From: CTSoil-075 sp964292325
GTDB taxonomy: Bacteria > Bacillota > Negativicutes > DSM-13327
Assembly (NCBI GenBank): GCA_964292325.1
Contig: CAXYVG010000012.1
Coordinates: forward strand, 1 to 54,310
Direction of reading: 5' to 3'
DNA length: 54,310 bases
Under the pieces are notes generated by a model that was not told where the DNA came from, did not search any database, and saw only the letters and a list, made by a program, of their open reading frames with translations. Position 1 is the first letter of the stretch. Each line of letters starts with the position of its first letter. A program made the translations under genes and the position numbers. Positions 34,485 to 42,120 of the stretch are shown one piece after another.

Positions 34485-35713
34485 ATTTTTTTGCCTCCAC
34501 GACGATAAGCACTCATAAATTTTTCATTCATTGTTTCCACTAAATATTTCATATCATGACTTTTAATAAAATCCCATCCTAGCCATTTTAACTTTACATG
34601 CAGAGGTAAAGTATTTCCCACATCTGCATGCACCGCAGGAAAATGAGCATCAGAACAAATGCGAGCAATTTCAGGTCCGAGTAAGTAGTCCGTCAATTCT
34701 TGTAGTTCTTGCATTTTATCCGCTTTGATTAACACCGATACAGGATAGGCCAGTACTCCCTCTTCTGGCCATATTACCTTTATATTCGCAGATTCCTTCA
34801 TTGTTTTATAAAAAAAATAAGGCATAATATGAATTGGCGGCACATCACTACGACTACTCATTAACTCTTTTATCATTTGCGATGGATGCAAACCATATTT
34901 TACGGATCGTCCTAATTTCTCAACACCAGTCTCTCCATAATCCTTATAATAATTCATTTGCACAACATCACAAAAAACATCACCATGACCGCGCATCACC
35001 ACTTTATTTTCATAAATAGGTTGTAATAAATCACCCCAAGATTTTGGCATAGGGACTTCTCCTAGACGATTTTCGTCTACTACCATCACTAAAGTATTAA
35101 TGGCAATCACACTAAAATGTCCATCCGGATCTATAATACCACTTTCAGCCAAACGAGCATGGATCGGACGGTCGATTACATCTGCAAACACTCCTTTTTC
35201 AACAAATCGCTCCATGAATCTTTTATAGAAAAAACCGTATCCAGCTGTCATGATAATATCAGGGATTTCGTCAGGCTCTTCAAAATGCTCTAGATAATCC
35301 TCATAATCAAGATGATCATTAAAGAAGGATTCAATGCAATAATTGAGTGGTAGCTTTTTTTCCTCTCGTAGATAATCGAGAAAAAGTTTTAATTCACTCT
35401 GCATGGGTACTTTTAACGGACAAGGTAATAAGGACACCATATTCAAATGTTCGGAACTATTTTCAAGCACAGTCGTCTCCATATTTTTATATTGCTGTTT
35501 TTCTAGAATTTTCTCTTCCAATAGTCCAATAAATGATGCTGGATGAATGCCTTTGCTCTTGAGTGCTGTTTTTAATTTCAATACGATTCCCAATTGCTTT
35601 ACAACTGTATCATCCTTAAAAATCGAAAAACCATTATGAATAAACACCTCTCGTGTTTCCGGATATCTATCAATAATTTCACCAATCGTCATCGTAAGCT
35701 GTATCAAATTCAT
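34475..35713 (-). CDS. Signal-less substrate-binding-protein homologue with DUF1858-like N terminus (cassette copy 1)
   Basis: A 412-residue protein. Residues 1-75 (TMTIGEIIDRYPETREVF) look like DUF1858, a small helical domain that often has a redox Cys pair; here the cysteines are absent. Residues about 95-405 are a type II periplasmic-binding-protein fold as in Fe3+/polyamine binding proteins (EIPDIIMTAGYGFFYKRFME, VPMPKSWGDLLQPIY, VIWPEEGVLAYPVSVLIK). There is no signal peptide or lipobox, so it should stay in the cytoplasm. The C terminus LKWLGWDFIKSHD is shared with the copy at 38366-39352. AGGAGG seven bases before the ATG supports the start. Ligand unknown. Confidence 0.72.
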   Translation of the reverse strand: MNLIQLTMTIGEIIDRYPETREVFIHNGFSIFKDDTVVKQLGIVLKLKTALKSKGIHPASFIGLLEEKILEKQQYKNMETTVLENSSEHLNMVSLLPCPLKVPMQSELKLFLDYLREEKKLPLNYCIESFFNDHLDYEDYLEHFEEPDEIPDIIMTAGYGFFYKRFMERFVEKGVFADVIDRPIHARLAESGIIDPDGHFSVIAINTLVMVVDENRLGEVPMPKSWGDLLQPIYENKVVMRGHGDVFCDVVQMNYYKDYGETGVEKLGRSVKYGLHPSQMIKELMSSRSDVPPIHIMPYFFYKTMKESANIKVIWPEEGVLAYPVSVLIKADKMQELQELTDYLLGPEIARICSDAHFPAVHADVGNTLPLHVKLKWLGWDFIKSHDMKYLVETMNEKFMSAYRRGGKKICN

Positions 35714-35773
35714 CTTTCTCCCTCCTTCGCTAAATTCCTTCTTTTTTATTACATGTTATCTATTCAATTTTTT

Positions 35774-35818
35774 CTAAAATAAAAACCGACTCGAAGTGCA
35801 TAGCTACACTCGGTCGGT
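35774..35818 (-). terminator. Terminator-like hairpin in the leader of cassette operon 1
   Basis: ACCGAC (35785-35790) pairs with GTCGGT (35813-35818), and the inner bases CGAAGTG pair with CACTCG (one bulge). The minus strand continues TTTTTATTTTAG. Because a strong promoter lies just upstream (35861-35889), this hairpin is inside the untranslated leader, 60-105 bases before the SBP-like start, and may act as an attenuator. Confidence 0.65.
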
Positions 35819-35860
35819 ACATCATTGTACACAGAAAGATTTAATTAGTTTCTCATATAT

Positions 35861-35889
35861 ATTATACATATATACCAGATTTCCTTCAA
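35861..35889 (-). promoter_or_regulatory. Promoter of cassette operon 1
   Basis: On the minus strand -35 TTGAAG (35884-35889) and -10 TATAAT (35861-35866) are 17 bases apart. Transcription would start near 35853 and cross the leader hairpin. Just downstream GTAC-N6-GTAC (35819-35832 region) is a possible operator. Confidence 0.6.
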
Positions 35890-35916
35890 TGTATTTATTA
35901 TATTTTTATTTATATG

Positions 35917-35953
35917 AAAAACCAACATTCTACTTAATAGCAAAACGTTGGCT
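35917..35953 (-). terminator. Terminator of the acetyltransferase gene
   Basis: AACCAAC (35920-35926) and GTTGGCT (35947-35953) form the stem (one G:U-type mismatch), and the minus strand continues TTTTTC. It is 14 bases past the GNAT stop. Confidence 0.6.
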
Positions 35954-35966
35954 TCCCTATTTCTCA

Positions 35967-36446
35967 CTAACTATCGCCAGCTGATGGACGAATACCATCA
36001 AGCGCTAACGAATAACGTACAAAACCATCCGCTAAACAAAATTGATCATAAAGTGCCCTTGCCTCGGTATTGCCTTCGCGTGTCATCCAATACACTCTCG
36101 TCCACCCCTGTTCTTTCCCCTGATCAATTATATGTTGAATAAGCAAACGGCCTGCACCACGACTACGAGCCTCACTTTTTACAAAAAGATCATCAATGAG
36201 ACAAGCAAAACTTTCGCTCCAGGTATAGGAATGTAAAACGTAATTCGCAAAGCCAATCACGCCACTATCATCTACAGCAAAAAAAACGCCCATCAAACTA
36301 GAAGGATCAAGAATGCGATCCCAATTTGCGGCTGTAGTAGCTTCCGGTACTACAGCACCATAGAAAGCATTATAATCTGCCCACATTTGCCGCCAAATTT
36401 TTTCATCCTCAGCATGAGGTAATCGAATACGAATGGATGAATTCAT
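35967..36446 (-). CDS. GNAT-family N-acetyltransferase
   Basis: A 159-residue GNAT. DDLFVKSEARSRGAGRLLIQHI is the motif A (acetyl-CoA pyrophosphate loop, R-G-x-G-x-x-L type), followed by YWMTREGNTEARALYDQF, the motif B region with the Asn/Tyr typical of the fold. IGFANYVLHSYTW is the central strand. The substrate is unknown. It is followed by its own terminator and preceded by the NifX-like gene. Confidence 0.87.
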   Translation of the reverse strand: MNSSIRIRLPHAEDEKIWRQMWADYNAFYGAVVPEATTAANWDRILDPSSLMGVFFAVDDSGVIGFANYVLHSYTWSESFACLIDDLFVKSEARSRGAGRLLIQHIIDQGKEQGWTRVYWMTREGNTEARALYDQFCLADGFVRYSLALDGIRPSAGDS

Positions 36447-36461
36447 CTCCCTCTCCCCCTC

Positions 36462-36875
36462 TTACTGCGCTTTTCCCTTACGCGGACCACCGCAGCCCTC
36501 ACCACTATTTTCCACCTGTTTGCGCATTTGATGTGGTCTTGGCACTCCACCTTTTAAGATAAATTTTCTACGTTTTTTATATCCTTCTAATGTTTTTTCA
36601 ATTTCATCGTCTACTAATAATACAACAATTCCTCGATCGTGTATGCGTTGCTCTGCTTTTGCACCAATTTGTGCAACTAATACCGATTCTACATCCACAA
36701 AAAATCCATCTTTCACATTACTAGGTGTTTCTTCTAAAAAGCGAGGATTTAGGCGACGCTCCAGCAATTTATAATTTCCTTCTTCATCTGCTTCATAAAT
36801 AAAAAATTCTTTTGTTTTCCCAAAATATTCGTTAATCATGATTCCATCATTACTTGCAATTGCAATTCTAGACAT
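36462..36875 (-). CDS. NifX/NifB C-terminal-like (dinitrogenase iron-molybdenum cofactor family) protein
   Basis: A 137-residue protein with the family start SRIAIASNDGIMINEYFGKTKEFFIYE and a body binding FeMo-co precursors or related metal clusters in Nif relatives (PF02579). The tail GEGCGGPRKGKAQ is a small Gly/Lys-rich extension with one Cys. The frame opens at 36956, but homology begins at ATG 36875 with GGAG eleven bases upstream. No nif genes are present; together with mop 4 kb away it hints at molybdenum/iron cluster handling. Located between rubrerythrin and GNAT genes. Confidence 0.8.
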   Translation of the reverse strand: MSRIAIASNDGIMINEYFGKTKEFFIYEADEEGNYKLLERRLNPRFLEETPSNVKDGFFVDVESVLVAQIGAKAEQRIHDRGIVVLLVDDEIEKTLEGYKKRRKFILKGGVPRPHQMRKQVENSGEGCGGPRKGKAQ

Positions 36876-36986
36876 AGCTTCTATCACTCCATTTCTTTTC
36901 TTAAAAATCCAATCATAACTCTCTACTGTAGTGGGCTTCTTCTGATGATAGATCATATTTCATAAAACGCTTAAAAAATCAGTTAA

Positions 36987-37481
36987 TTAATCAAACTGTT
37001 CATACAATTCTTCCCGCGCCCCACAAATTGGGCAACAAATCGGTAAGCTTCCCTCTTGAATATGACCACACAACTTACACAAATAATAAGGAAATGTTTC
37101 TTCTTTTTCTAAACTTTCTAGCGCTTTACGATATAATTTAACATGAATTTTTTCCGTAGCATTGGCAATCGTAAAGGAGCGTATCGCAGCAGAAGCCTTG
37201 CCTTCTCCTTTTGCCTCTAGAATAAATTGAGGATACAAATTGCTAAATTCATCCGTTTCATTTTCAATTGCCATTGTTACATTTTCAGCTGTAGATTGAA
37301 CCTGTTGCAGAGCTGTGAAGTGATATTGAGCATGAATTTTTTCAGCTTCTGCTGTCACACGAAATAACTTGGCAACTTGTAGATGACCATCTTCTTCCGC
37401 CTGTTTTGCGAACGCCAAATATTTCATATAATCCTGAGCTTCACGAGTAAAAGCAACCTGCAAATTTTCTGTTGTCTTCAT
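36987..37481 (-). CDS. Rubrerythrin
   Basis: A 164-residue rubrerythrin of the short anaerobe type. The four-helix di-iron domain has EAQDYMKYLAFA (Glu ligand), the EAEKIHAQYHF motif and ENATEKIHVKLY-type second half (written NATEKIHVKLYRKAL), the paired 'E-x-x-H' iron sites. The C-terminal rubredoxin-like domain has CKLCGH and CPICGA for the Fe(SCys)4 centre. It reduces hydrogen peroxide in anaerobes. It stands 103 bases after tonB and may be read with it. Confidence 0.93.
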   Translation of the reverse strand: MKTTENLQVAFTREAQDYMKYLAFAKQAEEDGHLQVAKLFRVTAEAEKIHAQYHFTALQQVQSTAENVTMAIENETDEFSNLYPQFILEAKGEGKASAAIRSFTIANATEKIHVKLYRKALESLEKEETFPYYLCKLCGHIQEGSLPICCPICGAREELYEQFD

Positions 37482-37584
37482 TAACTAGCCCCTCCCTATT
37501 ACCTCTTTCACTGCGGAAAGTTCTTCTCGATTACCTTTCACCCCCCTCTCCTAACAAATCTAAAATATACAATTCACGTACTAA

Positions 37585-38274
37585 TTAAGAATCAGTAAGA
37601 TGAAATCTAACTCTCACATCATGATAACTAGCAACAGGTTTTCCCGCTTGAGTCGCTGGAGAAAATCGCCAAGTCCTTACCGTTTGTACAGCTACATCAT
37701 CAAACAGTCCCCGCCCACTGCTATCACGCACTGCTACGCTAGCAGCTGAACCATCAACATCTACTAAAACACGTACTAAAACCGTTCCTTCCCAACCCGA
37801 TTGCCTAGCCTCAGCTGGGTACTTAGGAGATGATCCATTTAAAACTCTTGCCGAAGTAGGGCTTATTTCCCTTTTACTTTCCCCAATCTCTTCTTTACTG
37901 CCTCCATAGTCTTTAACAGTTGATTCTACCGAATCAACTGTTCTTGTTCCATTAGAAGTTGGCTGGATAATAGAAGGTGCATCCGATTTTCCTTGCAACA
38001 CAGGCGATAAAGAATCCTGAGATACCTTCGCAGGTTGCGGTGCCCCCTTAGTAGGCGTTGTCTCATGCACCGTCTGCTGGGAATTGGGTTCTGCTAGAGA
38101 AGCAGTACTAAATTCCATAGTACTCATATCAATCACAGTGGCAGGTACAATCTCAACGACTGAAGCATTTGCTGGAAGAGGATACACTGAACCAAACCAC
38201 AATACAAGGCTGAGTACTATTCCATGAATAACTAAAGAAACCCCTGTAGCTTTACGATATACATTTTTTCGCAT
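37585..38274 (-). CDS. tonB: TonB energy-transducing protein (copy 1)
   Basis: A 229-residue TonB. One N-terminal membrane helix (about 9-27, GVSLVIHGIVLSLVLWFG) with the conserved His, a long Pro/Ser/Thr-rich periplasmic linker (about 40-150), and a C-terminal domain SPKYPAEARQSGWEGTVLVRV...TWRFSPATQAGKPV typical of TonB (given in parts). It couples the ExbB/ExbD proton-motive complex to outer-membrane receptors. Last gene of the exbBD-receptor-cassette operon. Confidence 0.92.
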   Translation of the reverse strand: MRKNVYRKATGVSLVIHGIVLSLVLWFGSVYPLPANASVVEIVPATVIDMSTMEFSTASLAEPNSQQTVHETTPTKGAPQPAKVSQDSLSPVLQGKSDAPSIIQPTSNGTRTVDSVESTVKDYGGSKEEIGESKREISPTSARVLNGSSPKYPAEARQSGWEGTVLVRVLVDVDGSAASVAVRDSSGRGLFDDVAVQTVRTWRFSPATQAGKPVASYHDVRVRFHLTDS

Positions 38275-38365
38275 ATTGCTGCCCCTCCTTCCTTAATAAC
38301 GATCTCTTACCTACCAGCCGCTATACGTTATACATAAGGCACACTATATTCATGAAAAGTATTAT

Positions 38366-39352
38366 TCAATCAAGCCGTCTCTGTTCCCAAAAAATGCTCG
38401 TTGCCATCATCATCACTTCCGCAATGTTATGAGAACGGATATAATCCCAACCTAACCATTTCAAACAAGTGTTATCAGAAAACTTAGATTGAGCAAGAGG
38501 ATGTACCGGCGGATACCAGTTATCCATCAGATAGTTAGCAAGTTGCGATCCAGTAAAATAAGAGAGCAAACTATCCAAATCAGCATGCCTATTTTTTTTC
38601 AGTAAAGAATAGATTGGTAATGCCAGGGCTCCGTCTTCCGGCCATACGACTGAGGTCATTTCCCGTCGGGGACAGATTTTAGCCTGAAACCAAGGTACGA
38701 TATAAATGGCCGCCCCCTGCTCACTAAGAGTACCAGCAATTCTCGGAATCTGAGCATTGGGCAAAAGATGGCTTACATTTTCGGCTAATGCCACTATACC
38801 GCTACGTCCAAATAATTTATAAATATACAATAACAGCGCTTTATTATACTCAGTGTAATTTTTACTTCCCTCCTGCTTCCAACCTCCAAAAACAACTTGA
38901 TTGTGATATGCCGGATTTAGAATATCACTCCACCGCTTAGGGACCGGCAATCCATTTAATTGTCTATGATCAATCAGAAAAACTAGTGGGGCAACCGCAA
39001 CAAGCGAGAATTTTTTTTCAGGATCCATTAAACCACATTCCATATAAATTGACGGTGAAAATTCCGGCTGATACGCTTTAAAATAACCCTTATCAGCATA
39101 CCCTTCGAGAAATGGTCTACTAAATACCTCATCAAAAGCCGTCGACACCAACATATCTGGAAACTGATCAATATGAGTAATCTGATACAGACTTTTTAAA
39201 GAAAACCGTCCCCCCATTGGAAAATAATAATTTCGCCTATGATCCATCCAGGATGGATCGGTTTGCAAAATAGCTTCTAAACCGTTTTTGACGGTATACC
39301 TTAACGGCATAGGCATACAACCGACAAAATCAAATTTCTCAGCATTATACAT
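38366..39352 (-). CDS. Signal-less substrate-binding-protein homologue (cassette copy 2)
   Basis: A 328-residue paralogue of the SBP-like protein at 34475-35713, without its DUF1858-like N terminus and without a signal peptide. Shared blocks include LVSTAFDEVFSRPFLEG, LPVPKRWSDILNPAYHNQVV, TSVVWPEDGALALPIYSLLKK and the terminal LKWLGWDYIRSH. AGGAGG seven bases upstream supports the start. It is located between the ATPase and tonB genes. Ligand unknown; cytosolic location is an inference from the absent signal. Confidence 0.75.
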   Translation of the reverse strand: MYNAEKFDFVGCMPMPLRYTVKNGLEAILQTDPSWMDHRRNYYFPMGGRFSLKSLYQITHIDQFPDMLVSTAFDEVFSRPFLEGYADKGYFKAYQPEFSPSIYMECGLMDPEKKFSLVAVAPLVFLIDHRQLNGLPVPKRWSDILNPAYHNQVVFGGWKQEGSKNYTEYNKALLLYIYKLFGRSGIVALAENVSHLLPNAQIPRIAGTLSEQGAAIYIVPWFQAKICPRREMTSVVWPEDGALALPIYSLLKKNRHADLDSLLSYFTGSQLANYLMDNWYPPVHPLAQSKFSDNTCLKWLGWDYIRSHNIAEVMMMATSIFWEQRRLD

Positions 39353-39438
39353 TCCGATTCCTCCTTAAAAGTTGCTATCTCAGTACTATTGCGACGTTCC
39401 TCAAACTACTCACAGAAACCAACCAACATTCTTTTCAC

Positions 39439-40230
39439 TTATCCTGCCAAATCTCGCTGTCTGTGTATAGAAATTCTGTTACCACTACGCAAAATTTCAC
39501 GTAGTTCCAACAGATCGCGATCCATTTTTTCCAAATATTCCAATGCGCTTTTTTCCTGAAAATCACTTTCTATTACCTTGGAAATCCCACCATTATGAAT
39601 TACAATGCGCCGATCCCCTAGCAGGGCCAATAGCGGGTCATGAGTAGAGATCAAGACAATTTTTTCTTTCTTAATCAAAAGCTTCAGTGCTTGTTTACGA
39701 TCAACACCAGCATTCTCAATTTCATCAATTAGAACAACCGGCGAGGCGCTTAGTAACGCAGTATCGGCGATCATCAGTGATCTCGACTGACCACCACTCA
39801 ATTGAGTTATAGAAAGATCAGCAGAAAATTTCTCACCGGACAGATTATTGGCACAATCAATAATCCTGTTTACCATGTTTTCAACTCCACCTACCATGCG
39901 ACTTCGTGCATGCATAGTCAAAAATTCATTTACTGTCAAATCCACTACAAAATTCATATTTTGTGAGATTTGTGCCATCAGCTTTTGCCCGAAACCAAAT
40001 CGCGTTTTCCCATCTGGTACACTGCCATTAATTAAAATTTGTCTGCCAGTTGGTGTATCTTTTTGTGCCATACATTCAATGTCCGCCAACAGCTGACTTT
40101 TCCCCGAACCAGTAGGTCCCACGATACCAACGATTTCTCCTGGTTTTAGAGTAATAGTTATATTTTCTTGCCTACCTGTTTTATCATATCCACCAATAAT
40201 CACAAGGGAGTGAATTGATGAATTATTCAT
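39439..40230 (-). CDS. Soluble ABC-type ATPase (cassette copy 2)
   Basis: A 263-residue ATPase very similar to residues 80-336 of the ATPase at 32745-33755: Walker A GPTGSGKS (38-45), signature QLSGGQSRSLMIADTALL, Walker B VVLIDEIENAGVDRKQALKLL, H-loop STHDPLLALLGD. It lacks the N-terminal helical extension. ATGA overlap with the GTPase gene shows translational coupling. No transmembrane partner of the FecCD or other importer type is encoded in this operon, so a role as an importer ATPase would need a permease encoded elsewhere. Confidence 0.78.
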   Translation of the reverse strand: MNNSSIHSLVIIGGYDKTGRQENITITLKPGEIVGIVGPTGSGKSQLLADIECMAQKDTPTGRQILINGSVPDGKTRFGFGQKLMAQISQNMNFVVDLTVNEFLTMHARSRMVGGVENMVNRIIDCANNLSGEKFSADLSITQLSGGQSRSLMIADTALLSASPVVLIDEIENAGVDRKQALKLLIKKEKIVLISTHDPLLALLGDRRIVIHNGGISKVIESDFQEKSALEYLEKMDRDLLELREILRSGNRISIHRQRDLAG

Positions 40231-40925
40231 ATTGCCACCTCCTTGAATTCCATCTTTTTTACATTACCGCGGCAATACTCTTCCCCAATGATAGTTTCAC
40301 CAACACAATAGGTACATAAAGATGCTGGCATAGTAAATCGTAATTTACTACCTCTCAGTCCATCAATATCACTACTATTACGTATATAGTAACTTACATC
40401 AAAAGCACCCTGCCCAGTAATGCCGTTTACAAAGACAATATCCGCTCTGGGATTGACCATTTTTACATTAAAAGCAAATACCTCTCGCTCTGCCTGAGAG
40501 ACAATATCCCCCTTAGTAATAACGATGATATCAGCTAATTTCAGCATAGGACCGATTTTTTGTGGTGTATGAATTCCCGAAAGGTTATCAATAACACTGA
40601 CCGCCAAAACATCCTGTATATGAGGCGAACATCGATTACATAATCCAGCACTTTCGCTAATTAATATATCCAGCTTATGCTTTTTCCCCCAGTTTACACA
40701 ATCTTCAATATTACTGACAAAAAAATGATCCGGACACAAGTTTCCAGAAATTCCAACTTGTACGGGCAGATTCATGTTTTCATAGCGCAAATTATCTGAC
40801 GTGGAAAGGGCATCAAATTTAATAATGCCAATTCGCAGATTTTCTTTTTTTAAATGTTCCACTGTTTTTATAATAACTGACGTTTTCCCAGCCGAAGGTG
40901 GACCTGCTACTGTAACCAATTTCAT
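40227..40925 (-). CDS. HypB/CooC-like P-loop GTPase with conserved cysteines (cassette copy 2)
   Basis: A 232-residue paralogue of 33798-34484. P-loop GPPSAGKT (8-15), ESAGLCNRCSPH (91-102), TKGD (137-140) and CTYC (204-207) are in identical positions, with C64 in NLCPDHFFV. The extra Cys at 218 (YCRGNVKKM) is not in copy 1. First gene of the cassette in this operon, followed by the ATPase. The conservation of all putative metal residues between divergent copies supports a metallochaperone-type function (inference). Confidence 0.77.
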   Translation of the reverse strand: MKLVTVAGPPSAGKTSVIIKTVEHLKKENLRIGIIKFDALSTSDNLRYENMNLPVQVGISGNLCPDHFFVSNIEDCVNWGKKHKLDILISESAGLCNRCSPHIQDVLAVSVIDNLSGIHTPQKIGPMLKLADIIVITKGDIVSQAEREVFAFNVKMVNPRADIVFVNGITGQGAFDVSYYIRNSSDIDGLRGSKLRFTMPASLCTYCVGETIIGEEYCRGNVKKMEFKEVAI

Positions 40926-41017
40926 CGTTATTAACCCCTCCTCACGAAACTATCGAGAGCTTTTCTACACTGTTTTTTCAACATTATATAGCTATACTAG
41001 GTCATAATACCAACGAA

Positions 41018-42073
41018 CTACAATGTCGGATTCAATATCCCATTGATCTCATCATTGCTTAGTTCATAAGAATAAAAGGTCTTATAAAACTCTTTTACCG
41101 CCTGGCTCATATCTATATCAGCATAAACATCAGGATGTAGCACTTTCGCTGCCCATAAAAGTTGCAGTGCACTTTCCCCACTCCGAGTACACCACACATT
41201 AACCCCTTTTGGATTTACATAGACCGCTTTATTTTTCACAGCGGTAATGTTTTTCCAGCGATCATCTTGCAAAATTTTTGTTTTATTCACAGCATCCCTT
41301 ACAATAATAATCTCAGGATCCTCTTTTATCACATTTTCCATCAATATATCAGCCCGCACAGCATCAATACCCCACTCAGCAGCAACATTTACCCCCCCAG
41401 CCTTCTCAATCCAAAATGTAACAAAAGAATTCTTTCCTTCCGTATTTAGCGGAGCATCTGCCGAATAATATACTTTTGGTTTTTTCAAAGAAGAAAGTTG
41501 ACTATCCTTGTCCGTAATCACTTTCACTACAGAATCATAATAACGGTTGAATTTGATAGCAGCTTCTGTTTCCTGGGGACCAAGTACTTCTCCCAAAATA
41601 AATACTGCTCGTTTAAACTCTTCCGAATTACTGAAAAATACAGTAACCACCGGTATGCCTGCTGATTCTATTTTATTTTGTAATTCTTCATTGCCTGACC
41701 ATAAGATAACAACATCTGGTTTCGTCATTAACAATCTTTCCATATCTACAACCGCCGCAAAAGGCGTTGCCACCTTTTCTATCCTCTGATGAACCTTAGC
41801 GAACCACGAATTTTTAGCTATCCCAGACGTTATCGCCACCAGTTTACTTGCGCCCCCCAACATCAAAATCACAGAAGGAACCGATATCCCATTGTTACCT
41901 ATGCGCTGTACTTGCTCAGGTAAGATTATGCTTTTACCTGACATATCCACTACGGTTCTCGTCTTTACAACTGAATTTTTTTCTGGTAGTGCTACCTGAT
42001 GTATATAAACATAAATTCCACCCAAAATTATCAGTACTATAATAGCCAAAGAGCCATTCTTTTTACTCATCAT
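41018..42073 (-). CDS. Periplasmic binding protein, FecB/BtuF-like, membrane-anchored
   Basis: A 351-residue class III (siderophore/cobalamin) binding protein. N-terminal helix about 8-24 (SLAIIVLIILGGIYVYIH) anchors or exports it; no lipobox Cys is present. The two-lobe pattern includes VVDMSGKSIILPEQVQRI, TKPDVVILWSGN and NPKGVNVWCTRSGESALQLLWAAK. It is paralogous to the lipoprotein at 48988-50025 through most of its length. It lies between the receptor and the GTPase genes. The ligand is likely a metal complex or corrinoid/haem-type molecule, undetermined. Confidence 0.85.
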   Translation of the reverse strand: MMSKKNGSLAIIVLIILGGIYVYIHQVALPEKNSVVKTRTVVDMSGKSIILPEQVQRIGNNGISVPSVILMLGGASKLVAITSGIAKNSWFAKVHQRIEKVATPFAAVVDMERLLMTKPDVVILWSGNEELQNKIESAGIPVVTVFFSNSEEFKRAVFILGEVLGPQETEAAIKFNRYYDSVVKVITDKDSQLSSLKKPKVYYSADAPLNTEGKNSFVTFWIEKAGGVNVAAEWGIDAVRADILMENVIKEDPEIIIVRDAVNKTKILQDDRWKNITAVKNKAVYVNPKGVNVWCTRSGESALQLLWAAKVLHPDVYADIDMSQAVKEFYKTFYSYELSNDEINGILNPTL

Positions 42074-42120
42074 GCCCTATCACCTACATTTCGGTTATTA
42101 ATAACCAACAGCAACAAAAT

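Noticed and set aside
38366..39352. Ordinary secreted substrate-binding protein
   Set aside because: There is no signal peptide, lipobox or membrane helix, and its coding start is well fixed by AGGAGG.
41018..42073. Lipoprotein assignment for the first FecB-type protein
   Set aside because: No Cys follows the N-terminal hydrophobic helix, unlike the paralogue at 48988-50025.
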